DNA of 22,252 nt from Chromera velia (taxonomy: Eukaryota; Sar; Chromeraceae). Each line of letters starts with the position of its first letter. Within the stretch, counting starts at the first letter, position 1. The stretch spans positions 84,952 to 107,203 of the forward strand of contig JAHBMJ010001461.1 in the NCBI GenBank assembly GCA_018398765.1, given 5' to 3'. Below, one piece after another: positions 1 to 13,060 of this stretch. The notes under the pieces were generated by a model that was not told where the DNA came from, searched no databases, and was given only the letters and a program-made list of their open reading frames with translations. A program made the translations under genes and the position numbers.

Positions 1-501
1 TGGTGTAGCTCCTTGATCTGCATGTGTATATGATAGACAGAGGCGAGAGGCGCCACATGAAGGAAATTGCAGAACGTCCTCGGGTCGAGCGGGAGATCCA
101 AAGTGGGCCTTCTGAGACGGGGGGGGGTTGGACGCGAGGACCCTTCTTGGAAGACTGACCGAGAGAAAGAAAGAAAGGCCATGAGATGGAGAGAAAGAAA
201 CAACAATAAAGGAGAGGCCTCAGCAACAGAAAACGAACTGCATTTCATGTGCGTACCATGGGAGTTGCACTTCCCATCATCTTACCTTGAGCTGTATTTT
301 CGTGAATATGTGAAAGACGCTATTACATTCTCTGCCCTTTCCATCCATCCCTGTCTCTGCCCTCCGGTTCCGCGTACTTCTCTATCTCCGTTCTCATGTT
401 CTTCGGCTGCTGCCGTAAATGCTTGGCAACTAAACTGGGAAGGAATATCCGTTCACTCATTGCAAATCAACTGTTCTTATTTCTTTGTTTGATGTATGCA
501 G
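1..501 (+). other. Left flank: intron end or 5' region
   Basis: No sushi-like exon seen. 1-395 is purine-rich around 140-230 and pyrimidine-rich around 330-400. 460-501 looks like an intron 3' end (T-rich, then atgcag). An ATG at 396 opens a frame into the exon at 502, so part of this stretch could be promoter, 5'UTR or first coding sequence. Confidence 0.5.
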
Positions 502-594
502 CCCCAATTCGAAAGGGGGCTGTTTGTTCGAATGGAATCACGGAAGTTGGGGAGGAGTGTGATGGGAGTGGGGATTGCAGCTGTGCCTGCTACA
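502..594 (+). CDS. Exon 1: DUF4215-like cysteine-rich repeat
   Basis: A phase 1-1 exon between the acceptor ending at 501 and the donor gtaagt at 595. It encodes a short cysteine-rich unit with the core [14 protein letters not shown] followed by CSCAC. This resembles the CGNG-x-x-E-x-GEECDDG core of DUF4215-type (Myxococcus cysteine-rich) repeats, though it is shorter than a full unit. The reading frame also stays open upstream to an ATG at 396 and would supply a hydrophobic stretch ([11 protein letters not shown]), so 396-594 could be a first exon with a signal peptide. The pyrimidine-rich sequence ending in atgcag favours an internal exon. It joins S1 through the same C-x-x-x-C linker that separates the sushi modules. 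Confidence 0.65.
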
Positions 595-1110
595 GTAAGT
601 GTTGTTTCTTTTTAATCCTTCTTTCCTTCTTTTGCGGGTACAGACTAGTTTTGTTTCGTTGTTGGTTTTTTTTCTGTCTATTTGATTTGGTTCTATCCTT
701 GTAACCACCACTCATTTCCTGGAATTATTTTTTGTGGCACCGCTGGATGGGTAATTCATTTCCTGACTGAGAGAGTGACTGACTGACTGACTGACTGACT
801 GACTGACTGACTGACTGACTGACTAAATGAGACTCAGAGCAAACCCACCAGTCACAGGGTGTTACATTCTTCGTGTTCTTCTTTGTCTCCCGTTGAGCAT
901 CAAAAAAAGAAAGAGACAAGAACAACACGCACTGTGCGTGATTGAAATGAATGATCGAACGCAGAAAACTGTCCTCTCCCGGATTGGTTCTCGAAAATGG
1001 AGGGAGGGGGAAAGGCGGAGAGCACCGGGAATGAAGGAAAGACCGAGAGGGACAAATATGTTATCGACGTCGAGGGACTCTGGTATGGTGCAACCATTTC
1101 AGTCATGTAA

Positions 1111-1150
<40 letters not shown>

Positions 1151-1769
1151 GTCAATCTCTTTCTTTCTGGCTTCACCGCCTTACTTCCTTCAATCCTTTC
1201 CCTTCCCTTCCCTTCCACTTTGGTCTTTTTGTCTCCCACCGTCTGCTCAGAACATTGAGGGATCGTTTGAGAACAAGAAAAATCGTTGCAAAGTCAAACA
1301 GTTGCATTGATGTGGTGGCCTGATTGTGCTTTCACCATGCGGGTGGCTGGTACCAAAACAAAAAGACGTACCGGCATCAGACAGTCAATCGGTCAAGCTT
1401 CCACAAAAAGATAGACGGTGCGAGCATGGAGATTAGGCAAAGACTGGGTAGAGAACCTACCTGATGATCATGTGCGCGTGCGTGCGTGCCTACAGGTGCA
1501 ACGAAGAACTAGGGTACCACGCCATCGAGGGGTTTCCCGAGAACGAAATTCTCACCTGCGAACACGGGCATTTCCCTCCCAAAATCATTGTCTGCGAAGG
1601 TCGGTCGGTCGGTCGGTCGGTCGGTCAACGGATCTCGATGGTTTGTTTGTTCTCATCCTTGTGCCGAGCGTGGCTCGACTCCAGGCTCGAAGTTTTGAGT
1701 ATCATGTGAAACGGGGAAAGAGGTATAGACAGACAAAAGTCAGTGAAAGAAAAGCAAGAAAGAAAGAAA

Positions 1770-1800
<31 letters not shown>

Positions 1801-3661
1801 AAGGAAAGGAACGTGTGAAAAGGCACAGTCTGTCCGTTCACACGCACATAGGGAGAGATGGCGTCTTCACACGCATGCATATGCTGGATCGCGCACCTCG
1901 AATTAAGAACCGTATCTCCCCTAGCTCTTCATCAAGGGTGCTGTCTCCCCCTCGAAAGAGAGTCTCTTTCCCTTTCTCGTAAGCCCTGCTAGGGCGGGCT
2001 GGTTGTTCTGAGGTCTGGAGACCTGGTTTGGTTGCTCTGAGAAGCCAAGGTTGCTTTCTTACGTTGGTCTGAAGTTTGATTCAGAATTCGGAAAGGGTTT
2101 TGATCTTCTTTGTCTTCTTCCGTCACCGCTTTCCTCGCTTTGCTGTTTTCTTTTCGTCTCTTTGAAAAGCTGTGGGTATGTCACCCTAGCTCTCTTCCTC
2201 CGTTGAGACTGATACAGTCAAGTCAGTCAGTCAGTCAGTCAGTCAGTCAGTCAGTCAGCCTGGTGCTTCTTTCAATTTTCGCCCCTACATGGTCGCACCC
2301 CCCGATCCCTCCCTGCTTCCTTCCTTCCCTCCCTGTTTCTTGCTTGCAGAGGTCTGCACTAACAGTCTGACGGACCACCTAAAAGAAAGTCAGTCGATAA
2401 GACGGAACATGAAGTCGAGGTACAGGCGATCCACAATCTGATCCCTGCCTGCCTGCCTGCCTGCCTGCCTGCGTGTGATTCTATCTGGGCGCGTGGCTGT
2501 CGTTTCGGTCGGGCGGCTTGCTTGCTGTGGATTGCTATGTCTATACGTAGTCTCTCTCTGTTGCTCTTCATCTCAGTGCGTGTGCGCGTGGACAAGTTTT
2601 GATGTGTGCGGTGGGGGAAAGGATTGAAAAATGCAGCCACGGTCAGATGAGAACAAGAGAGAGAAAGTGAAGAGGAATGGACTGAGTGCAAACTTGCTTC
2701 TTATCTCAATGTCTTTCTTCCCTTGTGATGCATTCAGATGACCTCGACATTGCGGGTCTGGTCGTTGAGGGCGAGGTGAAGGACATCTCCAAGACAGGAG
2801 CTCAGCATACTGTTGTGTGCGATGAGTCTCGGGGGTTCAGGAGCACTGACGGGAGGGAGAAGGAATTTGTCTCCTGTATCGACACGCAATGGACGGACAT
2901 CACTCTCAAATGCGCACGTGGGTCCAGAGGAAAAATAGATAGATACTCTTTGTTGCAGTAGAGATTCTTTGGCAAAATCCTTCAAGTGTTCAGCTGCTGC
3001 ATGGTCAGACTGAGAAGGGGCGAAGAAAGGACGTCCTTGCAAGGGAGCAACTCTCGTTCTGCTACTACCGCATATGTAATGCTCAATTTTGTGCGTCCAC
3101 TTTTGAAGCTCTCTCTCTCTCTCTCCCTCTCTCCCCCCCCAGGTGTTTGTATTCGTCCTTTAACAGTCTCTCTTCTGCTTCTGTGCGCTGACTGACTGAC
3201 TCGCAGAGGACTGTCCGCACTACCCGGAAGAGGAAGGGTATGTGACCCAAGCACATGGGGAGACGGTGAAGCACGGAGGGTCAATTTGGATTGAGTGCGC
3301 GGCTGCAACCTCAAAAGCAGGTAGGTATGGGAGAACCTCTCGTTCTCTATTCTTTCTCTCTCCCTCTTTCGCCCTCTCCCTCTCTTTCTTTCTCTCTCTC
3401 TCTCTCTCTCGCTGTTCTCAGCTGCGCTTTTTCATTTTGATTCGCGTCCCCTCAGAGAATACCACAAGACGTTGAACGAAAACTTCATGTGCTCCCTGCG
3501 ATGTCGTTCCTTCCTTCCTACCTTTCTCTTTGTTTCTTTCTGTTGGTGTAGGCTCCCGTGACTACTCCCCTCTGGTGCTGCCGGGGAAGGAAACTCTTCG
3601 GTGCGTGAACGGGCTCTGGACTCCTCGATCTCTCCGCTGCGAACGTGAGTGTGTGAACATG

Positions 3662-3692
<31 letters not shown>

Positions 3693-6600
3693 GTGTATGT
3701 ATCCCCGGTTTCGCTTTGTAAAGAATCAACCGGTGGGTCTTCATTCAGTTCGTCAATCAGTCAGTCAGTCTCGGGGGTAGTGCATTTACCGTTCATCCAT
3801 GCATCCTGGCTGCCAGCCGTTATGTTCAACATCTCACACGCATGTTTCCTCTTCTCGGTCTATCTGCGGAAGAACGTTTTGTTGGATGAGTTTGGTCATT
3901 GTGTTTTTTTCGTCAGAAAAGAGTAATCGGCATGTGATATGTGTGTGTTTTTCTGTCTGTCTATTTTCAGAAAACTGCCCGACCTTTGTCGGTCCTGGAA
4001 CAAACTACACATATGAGGATCCGGACAGCACCCGGCCAGGCACAAAGGTGCAGCTGGCCTGCAAAACCGACTCTGCCTTCTTTTCTTTGACGAAGCGCGA
4101 CACAGACGAAATCGTCTGTACTGACGGGGAGTGGTCCTTCAAATCGCTCGCTTGCAAAGGTGGGACGGGTGGAGGGGGTAATAGTATGCATTTTCTTTTG
4201 CAACTACTAGGGACACTTTCTCTGGATGTACACATGTGTTGGTGCGATCATGTTCGTAGACGTGTGGGTGTGGGTGTGCACGTAAGCGGGACAGAGGTTA
4301 AAGGGGAGCGGAAGGGGGGTACAGACGCCGTCCATGTTTCCTGCTCCCCACATGAACCGTCAGGATGGCTCTTGATGAAAGTTGTGGCCTTCCACTTCAG
4401 TAGGACTCCTGGAAGAACTTTGGAAGGACTAAAAGACTCCGACACACCCATCCACCCACAGGCCCGCCTACTCGAATGATCTCATGAGGATCTTCTTATG
4501 ACGCAGAAAGATCATACAGGCTTCTGTCGGCTTGTTTTGTTTTGTTTTGGTCACAGGAGGCATGCGGTATCGATGTAAAACATTCCGACGCCCGCATGCC
4601 CGAGTCTGCCTGTGATGCATGCTCAGACATGACACATCAACAATATGTAGACAGACTGGTGGTACATGCACTGGTGGCTTTGACTGCCTGTTTGCAGGAT
4701 CGTGTACGGACTTCGGAAACCCCGGAGAGAATTACATTGTCAGTAAGAAAAAAGGGACAAGGAAAAGATAAAGGAGAAAATACAATGTTTCAGAGAACGG
4801 GAAACACGGAAAGCCGCAGAGGGCTGTCGGTGACTGTCCCCTTCCTGCTTCTCAGAGCTTCGAATGAAACGTCTCTCTTGTGCTGATGGATGGATGGTAA
4901 TCGATTGGTCTCCTTTTTTCTTCTTTTGACTTTATGTTCTCTGTTCTCGTCTTTCCTTTTTGTTTCTCTTCTGGTCCTATCGATGGACGTGATAGTCAGG
5001 CTCAGAGGTGCCTCTCTCGCCAAACCAAAACACATCGATCTCGGTGGGTGTATCAAACAAATGGTTTGTTTGAAGTCGCGAGATGCCCGCATAATTATCT
5101 CGATTGGACGTCCGCAGGTCACACCGGAAATTCCCAGCACAAAGCCCGCCACAAAGATCAAGGTCGCGTGTGCAGACCAAACGACAAGCACGACAGGAGC
5201 AACAGAGGAGGAGATCATCTGCACAGGGTACAACTGGAGTGGCCAGACGCTCACCTGCGAGAGTGAGTGAGTGAGTCTTTGTTCGTTCTTTGTGTGCTCT
5301 AGTTCCGTTTGCCTATTTTTGTTTCCTTATGTTCATCCAGAACTTTTTTTTTTGTCCATCCTAAGCTAAGCGATAGACAGGTTCTTGTGAAAACTGAGAT
5401 GAGAGTGTCATCCAGAGTGTATGAGTTGGTGAGTAAAAGGATTGATGAATGATTGAGTGAGTGACTGAATGAGTAAGGGAGGGGGGAAGTAAGTGAGTCA
5501 CTGTTTCCCTTTGCAACATCGGGCGCTACTAGAGGCCAACTCCCTCCATCCCCATATTTTGTTCTTCTTCTGTGTTTCTTTCTTTTGGCGGTGTTTATTC
5601 GCACAAAAAAAAAGACTTCACGTCAGCAACTGCGTTGAATTTCTGCAACTTGTTGATGGTTTTTCTTTCTTACTATGTAAGCTGTATTTTCCCTGCAAAA
5701 TTTAGATGCGCCAATCTTGGTGCGCAGAAGCTTTTACAGTCAAATAGAATTGATTGAATCCCAACTTCCTTCAATCGAGAATGACGCGCCATCATGCACT
5801 ACACTCTTTCCGGAGCAGACTCACGTTGTGTACGTGCGGCACTCGACGCCTCTGCTTTCTTTGATTCGTGAACGCGCGTGAAGGGTTTAATTTTGCGTTG
5901 TCTGACTGCATGCATGCATGCATGCGTATATGCTCATGCAGAGGATTGCGACCAGGATTCCCGTCCGGACGTCTCTGAAGATTCCGGGGTCCAGATTCAG
6001 GGCACAGGCAACGTCCACTCTTCCGTCTACAACGCCACTTGCAAGGAGACGTACATGAGTGTGACCGGTCGGTGTTTAGATGTGCTGAGTCAAAATGCTC
6101 TTAGAGCTCCTCAGCTGTCACGTTCTCTTTCATCTGTCCGTCTAGCGGGTCGTCAGCGTTTTTTTCGTCTCTTTGTTGGGCTGCTTCGCTATAAAACGTA
6201 TATGAGTGGAAGGCTTCGGTTCCATTCTTAGAATTCTGTGCTTGGCAAAATGGATTCAGAAATTCTGTGCTGGTCGCGGAAGGACAGCGTGCCCCGCCCC
6301 TTTGTGGTCTTCCCTCGTGTCGATCCAGAGCTCTCTGTTGTGCTTGCTTCCGTTGTTCGAGCGCAGGCCGCGATACCGAGATCCTCATGTGCGGGGAGGG
6401 AAGATGGGCTCCCAAACAAATTTTGCTGGACTGCCAAAGTCAGTCAGTCAGTCAGTGCGTGCATCAAAGAGAGAGACATCAAGAGGAAGTGTATGATCTA
6501 TCATGCAGGATCTCTCTCTCTCTCTCTCTTTCTCTCTGGTTTCGGTTTGTTCCGAATTGAACGAATTACTTGTCACTGGGATTTTGAAGTCTTTCTGTCT

Positions 6601-6867
6601 TGGCCAATCAAAATCAATCAGTGCAAAAACCTAGCTTTGATGCAGGAAGCTCACTCGTGGTTGTTTATTGTCATATGCTTCCCTGGAGTGCACAGAGAGA
6701 AAGGGAAAGGGAAAGGGAGAGGGAGGGACCGAAAGGACTAGTCGGGCTTTTACAGCTGCATACGGATGTGTCCTCGTGACCATTCCTGGCTGCTCGTCTG
6801 TCCACCTCCTTTTGCGTCCTGTATCAACAAACTCACTCTCTGAGCCCGCACTTTCTCTCTCACACAC

Positions 6868-6905
<38 letters not shown>

Positions 6906-8526
6906 GAAGAGAAAGACAACAGAGAGCACAAAACAAAATGCGCTCGAGAGCGGAGAGAACAGAAGGAAGAGGACAGTCCACTCTTGGGAAGAGCCTCACT
7001 GGTGATGCTGAATCAACACTGCCTATGCAATATCTTCTGATTACACATTCTAACTCAAAGTGGCGTGCAAAACCTGAATGCAGGGCCCTGTCCCGAGTAC
7101 GATGCCACTGCAACACCCCAATACGAGGTACAGAAGCCCTCTGGGGCCGCCCCTTTCCCCCACGGCACGGCCATGAAGGTGATGTGCGCGGGTAACCGAA
7201 CGGACACCAGGGGCAACACTGAGATGACAAACTACTGCTACAAGGGGAACTGGCCGGAGCCCGTGCTTGACTGTCAATGTGAGTGAGTTCATCGATCTGT
7301 CAGTGCCTGGAGGACCGACTGTCACTTCAATTGGAGTCTGTCTCCATGCTTACACACACCCATACATTCACAAGCACGAGGTTCTAAGGGGACGGTAGAG
7401 AGATGCTTTTTTGATTGGCAGTTCAATTTGTGTGAAGGGGTCAGCACATATTCGTTCGCCGACCTGTCTTTCGCCGGCCCTTAACGTTTTCTTGCTGATG
7501 TTTGCCGTCTTTTGCTGTTTTCGCGACAAGTGGATTGAAGCAATGCGTGCAAATGTTTGCGTCCATGCATGCATGCATGCATGCACGCGCTTGTTTCTTT
7601 CTTTCTTTTTGCAGACGCTTGCCCTGCATTTCCGGATCTGGGGCCTGGCCATGAGATCTCTGGATCGGGGGCCACTCACGGTTCCTCTCGGGTGCTGTCC
7701 TGCTCTGAGGGCTACTCCGACGTTGCAAATCCCGACGACTCAGCGAGCTCTGAGACCGTCTACTGCTCTTTCGGGAAGTGGGGAGCTGTGGGCGTCCAAT
7801 GCAAAGGTGGGTGGGTGGAAGGAAGGAAGGAAGGAAGGATTGATCTTCTCCCTTTGAGTCGGGAGAGAAACACAGATGGTTATAAAAGACGCTCGATCGC
7901 ATCGCAGCTGCTCTCCTCTTTCCTGGATCGGAACAAGAAGCGAGCAGAGACGAAACAAGAAAAACAGGGCGGATTCAGGAAATTAAGGCAAAGAGGGAGG
8001 GAGGGAGGGAGGAAGAAAAGGCAGCACGACAGCCAGAGGAAAGAAAGGCGGAAGGAACTTGAAACTTACGCCTTGCTCCCGGGAGCCATTCAAATCCCGT
8101 GATATGAATTTTTGAAGCGGATGAAATCTTGAAGACGTAAAAGAATAATGAAGCTCTTCAAGCTCACGAACGGCCTCTTATGAGGAAAATCGGCGTGTTA
8201 AACATGTGCATGACTTCATTCATCTGCAGCGTCTTGCAAGGAGCTCGACTTGAAATACCCCATGGAGGACAAGAGCAAATCGGAGACGGCAGTCACACAT
8301 GGGACCCGCAAGACCGTCGGGTGCAAAGGAGAAGGTCTGCCTGTTTGTCTGTTTGTGCTCGATCTTTTGACCAGAGCATCTTCTCTCTCTCTCTCTCTCC
8401 CCCTCTCTCTCTCTCTTTCTTTCTATCTCTATCTCTGTGTATGTGTGTATGTATGCATGTGTCTCTCCATCATCTATCTGCCTGCCTGCCTGCCTGCGTG
8501 CCTGCCTGCCTGCCTGCCTGTCTGCA

Positions 8527-8557
<31 letters not shown>

Positions 8558-9957
8558 GCGTCGGCCCCTTAATCGCCTCCAACTCTTCTTGCTGCCATGT
8601 GCTTTTGGGATCCCTCGCTTCTTTCTTTTTACTTTGTACCATGTGCTTGCGGTGTGAGAGAGCACGGAGCCAAAGAGCAAATGGACTTGAAGTCAAAGCG
8701 AAGCGCCCATACGAGAGCACCAAAAATCAGGATTTGCAAATGAAGTCCGGAACAGAGCGTGAGAAACAGAGACACTTCCAGGAGAGAGACAACTCAATAT
8801 AGCGGTTGCTTCGTTTGTGTGTTCTGTATCTGGGCATGTTGATCCCGAATGGATGGACTCTTGATTGTTTCAGTTCCGGTACAAAGATCTCTTCTTAGCA
8901 GATAGACTGACAGGCAGAATTCAAATCTACGATGTGCGACGATGTGGGAGGACGTTTACAAAGGCTTGTTCCACTTGGCTTGAGCAAATGAAAGCAACAT
9001 CCGTTAAAGGCACGTGGTGCTTCTGCATTCACAGCCTTGTCTCGTCGTGTCTTTGTGTGCTGTATATCTCTCTCTCTACCCCCGTGTCTGCCTGTCCGTC
9101 TCTCAATTCGTCGGCACGTCTTTCTTGTATGCAAGTCCGTTGGCTGACAAATCTGTATCGCAATCGAGGAGTGAGTGAGTGAATGATCTTCTGATGCAGA
9201 TGACAAGAACGAAGAGATCGTGTGCGTCGATGGGAAGTGGTCTCTCCACGAGATCAAGTGCAGCTTCAAAGGAACAGCCTATCCGGACCCGGGCCCCGCC
9301 TACTCGTACGAGTATTCAAATATCTCTCATGCCTCTCTCGCATCGGGAGGAGACCACAACGAAGTCGTGATCAAGTGAGCTAGACAGAAATCGTCTTGTG
9401 ATTTTGTCTGCCTGCTTTTCTCCTTCCTTGTCTCGCCTCTTTTCCCCTCTCTCCTGTTTTCCGCCTTTCTTCTCTTTCTCCCTCCCTGCGCCACACTCGT
9501 CACTGTCTCTCTCTCTCTCTCTGCGTCCATTCATCTCCCCTCCTAGCCTCCCTGCGTACCCCCCACTTGCATTTCTTTTCTTTTCTCGACGCCCCTGAAA
9601 TGAAATTACGTGTCGTTCGTTCGTCTCCCTGCCTGCAGATGCGCCGACGGTTTCAACAGCACGAACCCCGACAAGCAGGAGGAGACTCTTGGGTTCATCT
9701 CCTCCATTGGACAGTGGCAGGACAGGACTCTGATCTGCGAAGGTGGGGCTGTGTCTGAGTCGAGAGTTGATCCTGCAGGCATTTATGAAAGCGACGCTGT
9801 ATACAGACTTTGCAGTCGAGAAAGAACTCATCCAGTGTGTGCCAACAATTTGAGTCTGTCTGGAAGGAAGGCTGGCATCAGAGGTAGGCAGGATTGTGGC
9901 GGTTCTGAAGCCTCAAACAAGTGTGGGTCTTCCCGATAGGTACAAACATCAGCTACG

Positions 9958-10001
<44 letters not shown>

Positions 10002-10876
10002 TGTGTGTTTGTGTGTGTGTGTGTGTGTGTGTCTTTCAATCATGAATGCGTCAGGGATTGCGAGAGAGGGGGAGACTCGCCTTCTGCCTGTCTGGGCGCG
10101 AGGGTTCTGGTTTCATCCTTCCACGTTCTGTGCGACAACAGTTCACCCAATTTCATCTTCTTTGTGTCTGCGCTGGTTGTTCTCTTTTGCGTTCAGTGGC
10201 GTGCCCTCCATTCGAACAGCTGCACAACTTCTTCGACACGACCAGCGAGTCCATCAACCCAAAGTTCCTCATCGTCGAAAACGAAAACGACAAGCGAATC
10301 GTCTCTTGTGCAGCCGGGTGGGCTCTTTCTCCCTCTGTCTCTCATTATTCGGTTCCGAACACAATTTGTGCATTCATTGATTAACGTTTTTGCTGCATTC
10401 CGTGAGAATCCGGCCGGCCCTTATTTTCGTTCTTCTTTACGCCGGCAGTCTCTGCATGTGTATCTTCTAATACAGACCAGTACACTTTTTGAAACCTTCC
10501 ACACACAAAGGAGAGAATTTTAGGGGCTGAAAGCAGACACGTTCAGCACGAGTTGACGATCCCCCTCAAGACCTGGACGCAGGTCAATCGAATGGATAGA
10601 CAGACAGACAGACCCATGAGCTCCTCATACATTCGAGTGAACGAGTAGACGAACGTGCGATGATTGACCTTCATACATGCATGCGTGAACACATGCATGC
10701 AGGTACGCCTCCACGTCCACCGACGATTCGATGGAGTACGAGTGCGTGAACGGCCACTGGTCGATGAACCAGAAGTTCAACTGCGAACGTCAGCTGAAGG
10801 GTGGCGAGATACCAGGAAGAGAGAGAACGAGGCAAATAGCAAATAGAGAGAAGAAGAGACCTCAGAGAGGGAGAGG

Positions 10877-10912
<36 letters not shown>

Positions 10913-11048
10913 AAAATATATAGACAAACAGAGAAAGAGGGATAAGAAAGAACGACTGAAAGCATGAAAGAAAGAAAAGAAAGAAAGAAAGCAAGCAAGA
11001 AAGCAAGAAAGAAAGAAAGAAAAAAAGAAAGAAAAAAAGAAAGAAAAA

Positions 11049-11093
<45 letters not shown>

Positions 11094-11097
11094 TAAA

Positions 11098-11128
<31 letters not shown>

Positions 11129-11267
11129 GAAGGAAGGAAGGAATGAATGAATGAAGGAAAGAAGGAAGGACGTAAGGAAGGACAGACAAAAGAAAGGAAA
11201 AGAAAAGAAAACAAAGGCAAGCAGAACGACAGACAGGCGTGCGCGTGCGTGTGCATGTATGTATGTA

Positions 11268-11309
<42 letters not shown>

Positions 11310-12039
11310 CGAACAACAATGCGCAAAAGTCGTTTTTGGAATCCATCTCGGCCCTTTGTTTTCCCCTTGCAGCTGTGTGTGAGCCTTATCTGCCTCCGTC
11401 TTCCCTCTATGAGGTGGTGCCCGACCCCGAAGGAGAGGAGAAGAAAATCTCGACCGACCTCAGGAGCGGCGCGTCCAGATTCGTCCAGTGCAAATTCAGT
11501 CAGTCAAGCAGTCAGTCAGTCAGTCAGTCAGTCAGTCAGTCAGTCACTTAGTCAGTCAGTCAGTCACTTAGTCAGTCAGTCAGTCAGTCAGTCAGTCAGT
11601 CAAGGAGGCAGTCAAGGAGGCAGTCAAGGAGTCAAGCAGTCAGTCAAGGAGGCAGGCAGGCAGACCGCCGCTGAGGCCGGTAACTGATCGACAAGGAAGG
11701 GTGTCATCGAGAAGGCCTTCTTCTTCACTCCCAAACATCCATGCATGCACATTCCATGACAGCACATTAACAGAACCGTCTCAATTTGGCGTGTTCATAT
11801 GAAGGAAGACTGGTTTGACCACAGCCGCAGACGTCCCCTGTCGATCCCCCAACCTTTTCTTCAAAGCATCCACATGCATGCATTCATACATACTTGCGTG
11901 CGTGCATGCGTGCAGGCGAGACGACGGAGCCCCAAGTCGACAAGGTAGAGTGCAGAAACGGACAGTGGACACCCGCAAACCTGGAGTGCAAGAGTAAGTA
12001 GCCAGCCAGCGAGCGTACGAATAGGAATTAGCGCAAATC

Positions 12040-12090
<51 letters not shown>

Positions 12091-12513
12091 ATGTGTGTGT
12101 GTGTGTGCCTGAGTATCAACGGTTGTTGCAGCAGAACGTCCCGTTGAAATATTCGCGTGCATTGATTTGATTGTTCAACAACCAATGCGCAGTCATGTCC
12201 TGTTCGAGTCTGAGCTCGTGTTTGTGTTGTTTTTGACCATGACAGGTGTCAGCCAATCAGACTGCTCTCAGCCATGTCGCAAATTATCTCTTCAGTGTGC
12301 TTGTTTGTCGACCCCTGTATGAACCTCGCGGGTGTCCTCCTGCTTGCCCTTCCGTCTATCCGAATACCATGAAGGTGTGCGTGTAGAGAGATTTTTCATC
12401 GATCCATCTCCAGAGTTCCTCACTCCCTGTTTTAGGGCGTCCGTCCACAGCACTGCCCTCCCTGCATGATAGCGTTCCTGCATGTAAGAGTAATCCCGCC
12501 ACCTCATTCCACA

Positions 12514-12544
<31 letters not shown>

Positions 12545-12867
12545 GAGAAAGATCATGAGACAATATCTGTACACGTTGCTTCCTCTTGCACCAGTGGGCT
12601 GCGACGCGAGCAAGTACGTCCTTCAGTTGGCACGCCTGGTGACTGTCAGCGAGGGGGACGACAAGAACCCTCCAGAGGTCTCTCTGAACTCTGCATACAC
12701 TCTGGTGGACGGAAATGAAAACGTTCTGATTGGAAAGTCTGCTGAAGGAAGCTACGCCATTGTGGGGTGTGGCAACGGGTGAGTCTCACCTTGTGATCAT
12801 TTTCTGCCTCTCTTTTCTTGCAGGCCGTCTCTGTCGCTCTCTTACTCTCGCTGTCTCACTCTCTCGC

Positions 12868-12900
<33 letters not shown>

Positions 12901-12944
12901 GTCTGTCTCTCGGTCTGTCTGTCTGTCGGTCTGTCTGTCTGTCG

Positions 12945-12976
<32 letters not shown>

Positions 12977-13029
12977 GTGTCTGTGTCTGTCTGTCTGTCT
13001 GTCTCTCTGTGTCTGTGTCTGTCTGTCTA

Positions 13030-13060
<31 letters not shown>

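Noticed and set aside
72-140. Candidate upstream exon after ttgcag at 71
   Set aside because: No frame shows cysteines or a sushi pattern and no convincing donor follows; it cannot be excluded as an N-terminal exon.
2350-2416. Longer version of the small S2 exon, ending before gtacag at 2417
   Set aside because: It leaves phase 2 while the next acceptor needs phase 1; the donor at 2389 keeps frame.
4698-4742. S5 first exon ending at gtaaga (4743)
   Set aside because: The donor looks stronger, but it shifts the frame against the exon at 5118; gtcagt at 4739 joins in phase 0.
6631-7230. 199-codon open frame on the minus strand
   Set aside because: It is the complement of exon 7084-7230 plus an intron with a (CA)n tract, giving a poly-Cys/Val run, and matches no family.
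8873-8885. Candidate extra exon after tttcag at 8872
   Set aside because: The required frame meets a stop within a few codons and has no usable donor; exons 8334 and 9200 join to a complete module without it.
10671-11346. Long minus-strand frames rich in Phe, Leu and Ser
   Set aside because: They are translations of the GAAA, GA and GT microsatellites; any frame through such repeats stays open.
11499-11660. Possible CRISPR array or Ser/Gln/Val-repeat protein
   Set aside because: The units are 4 bases with no spacers, it begins exactly at a splice donor, and the tract lies inside an intron.
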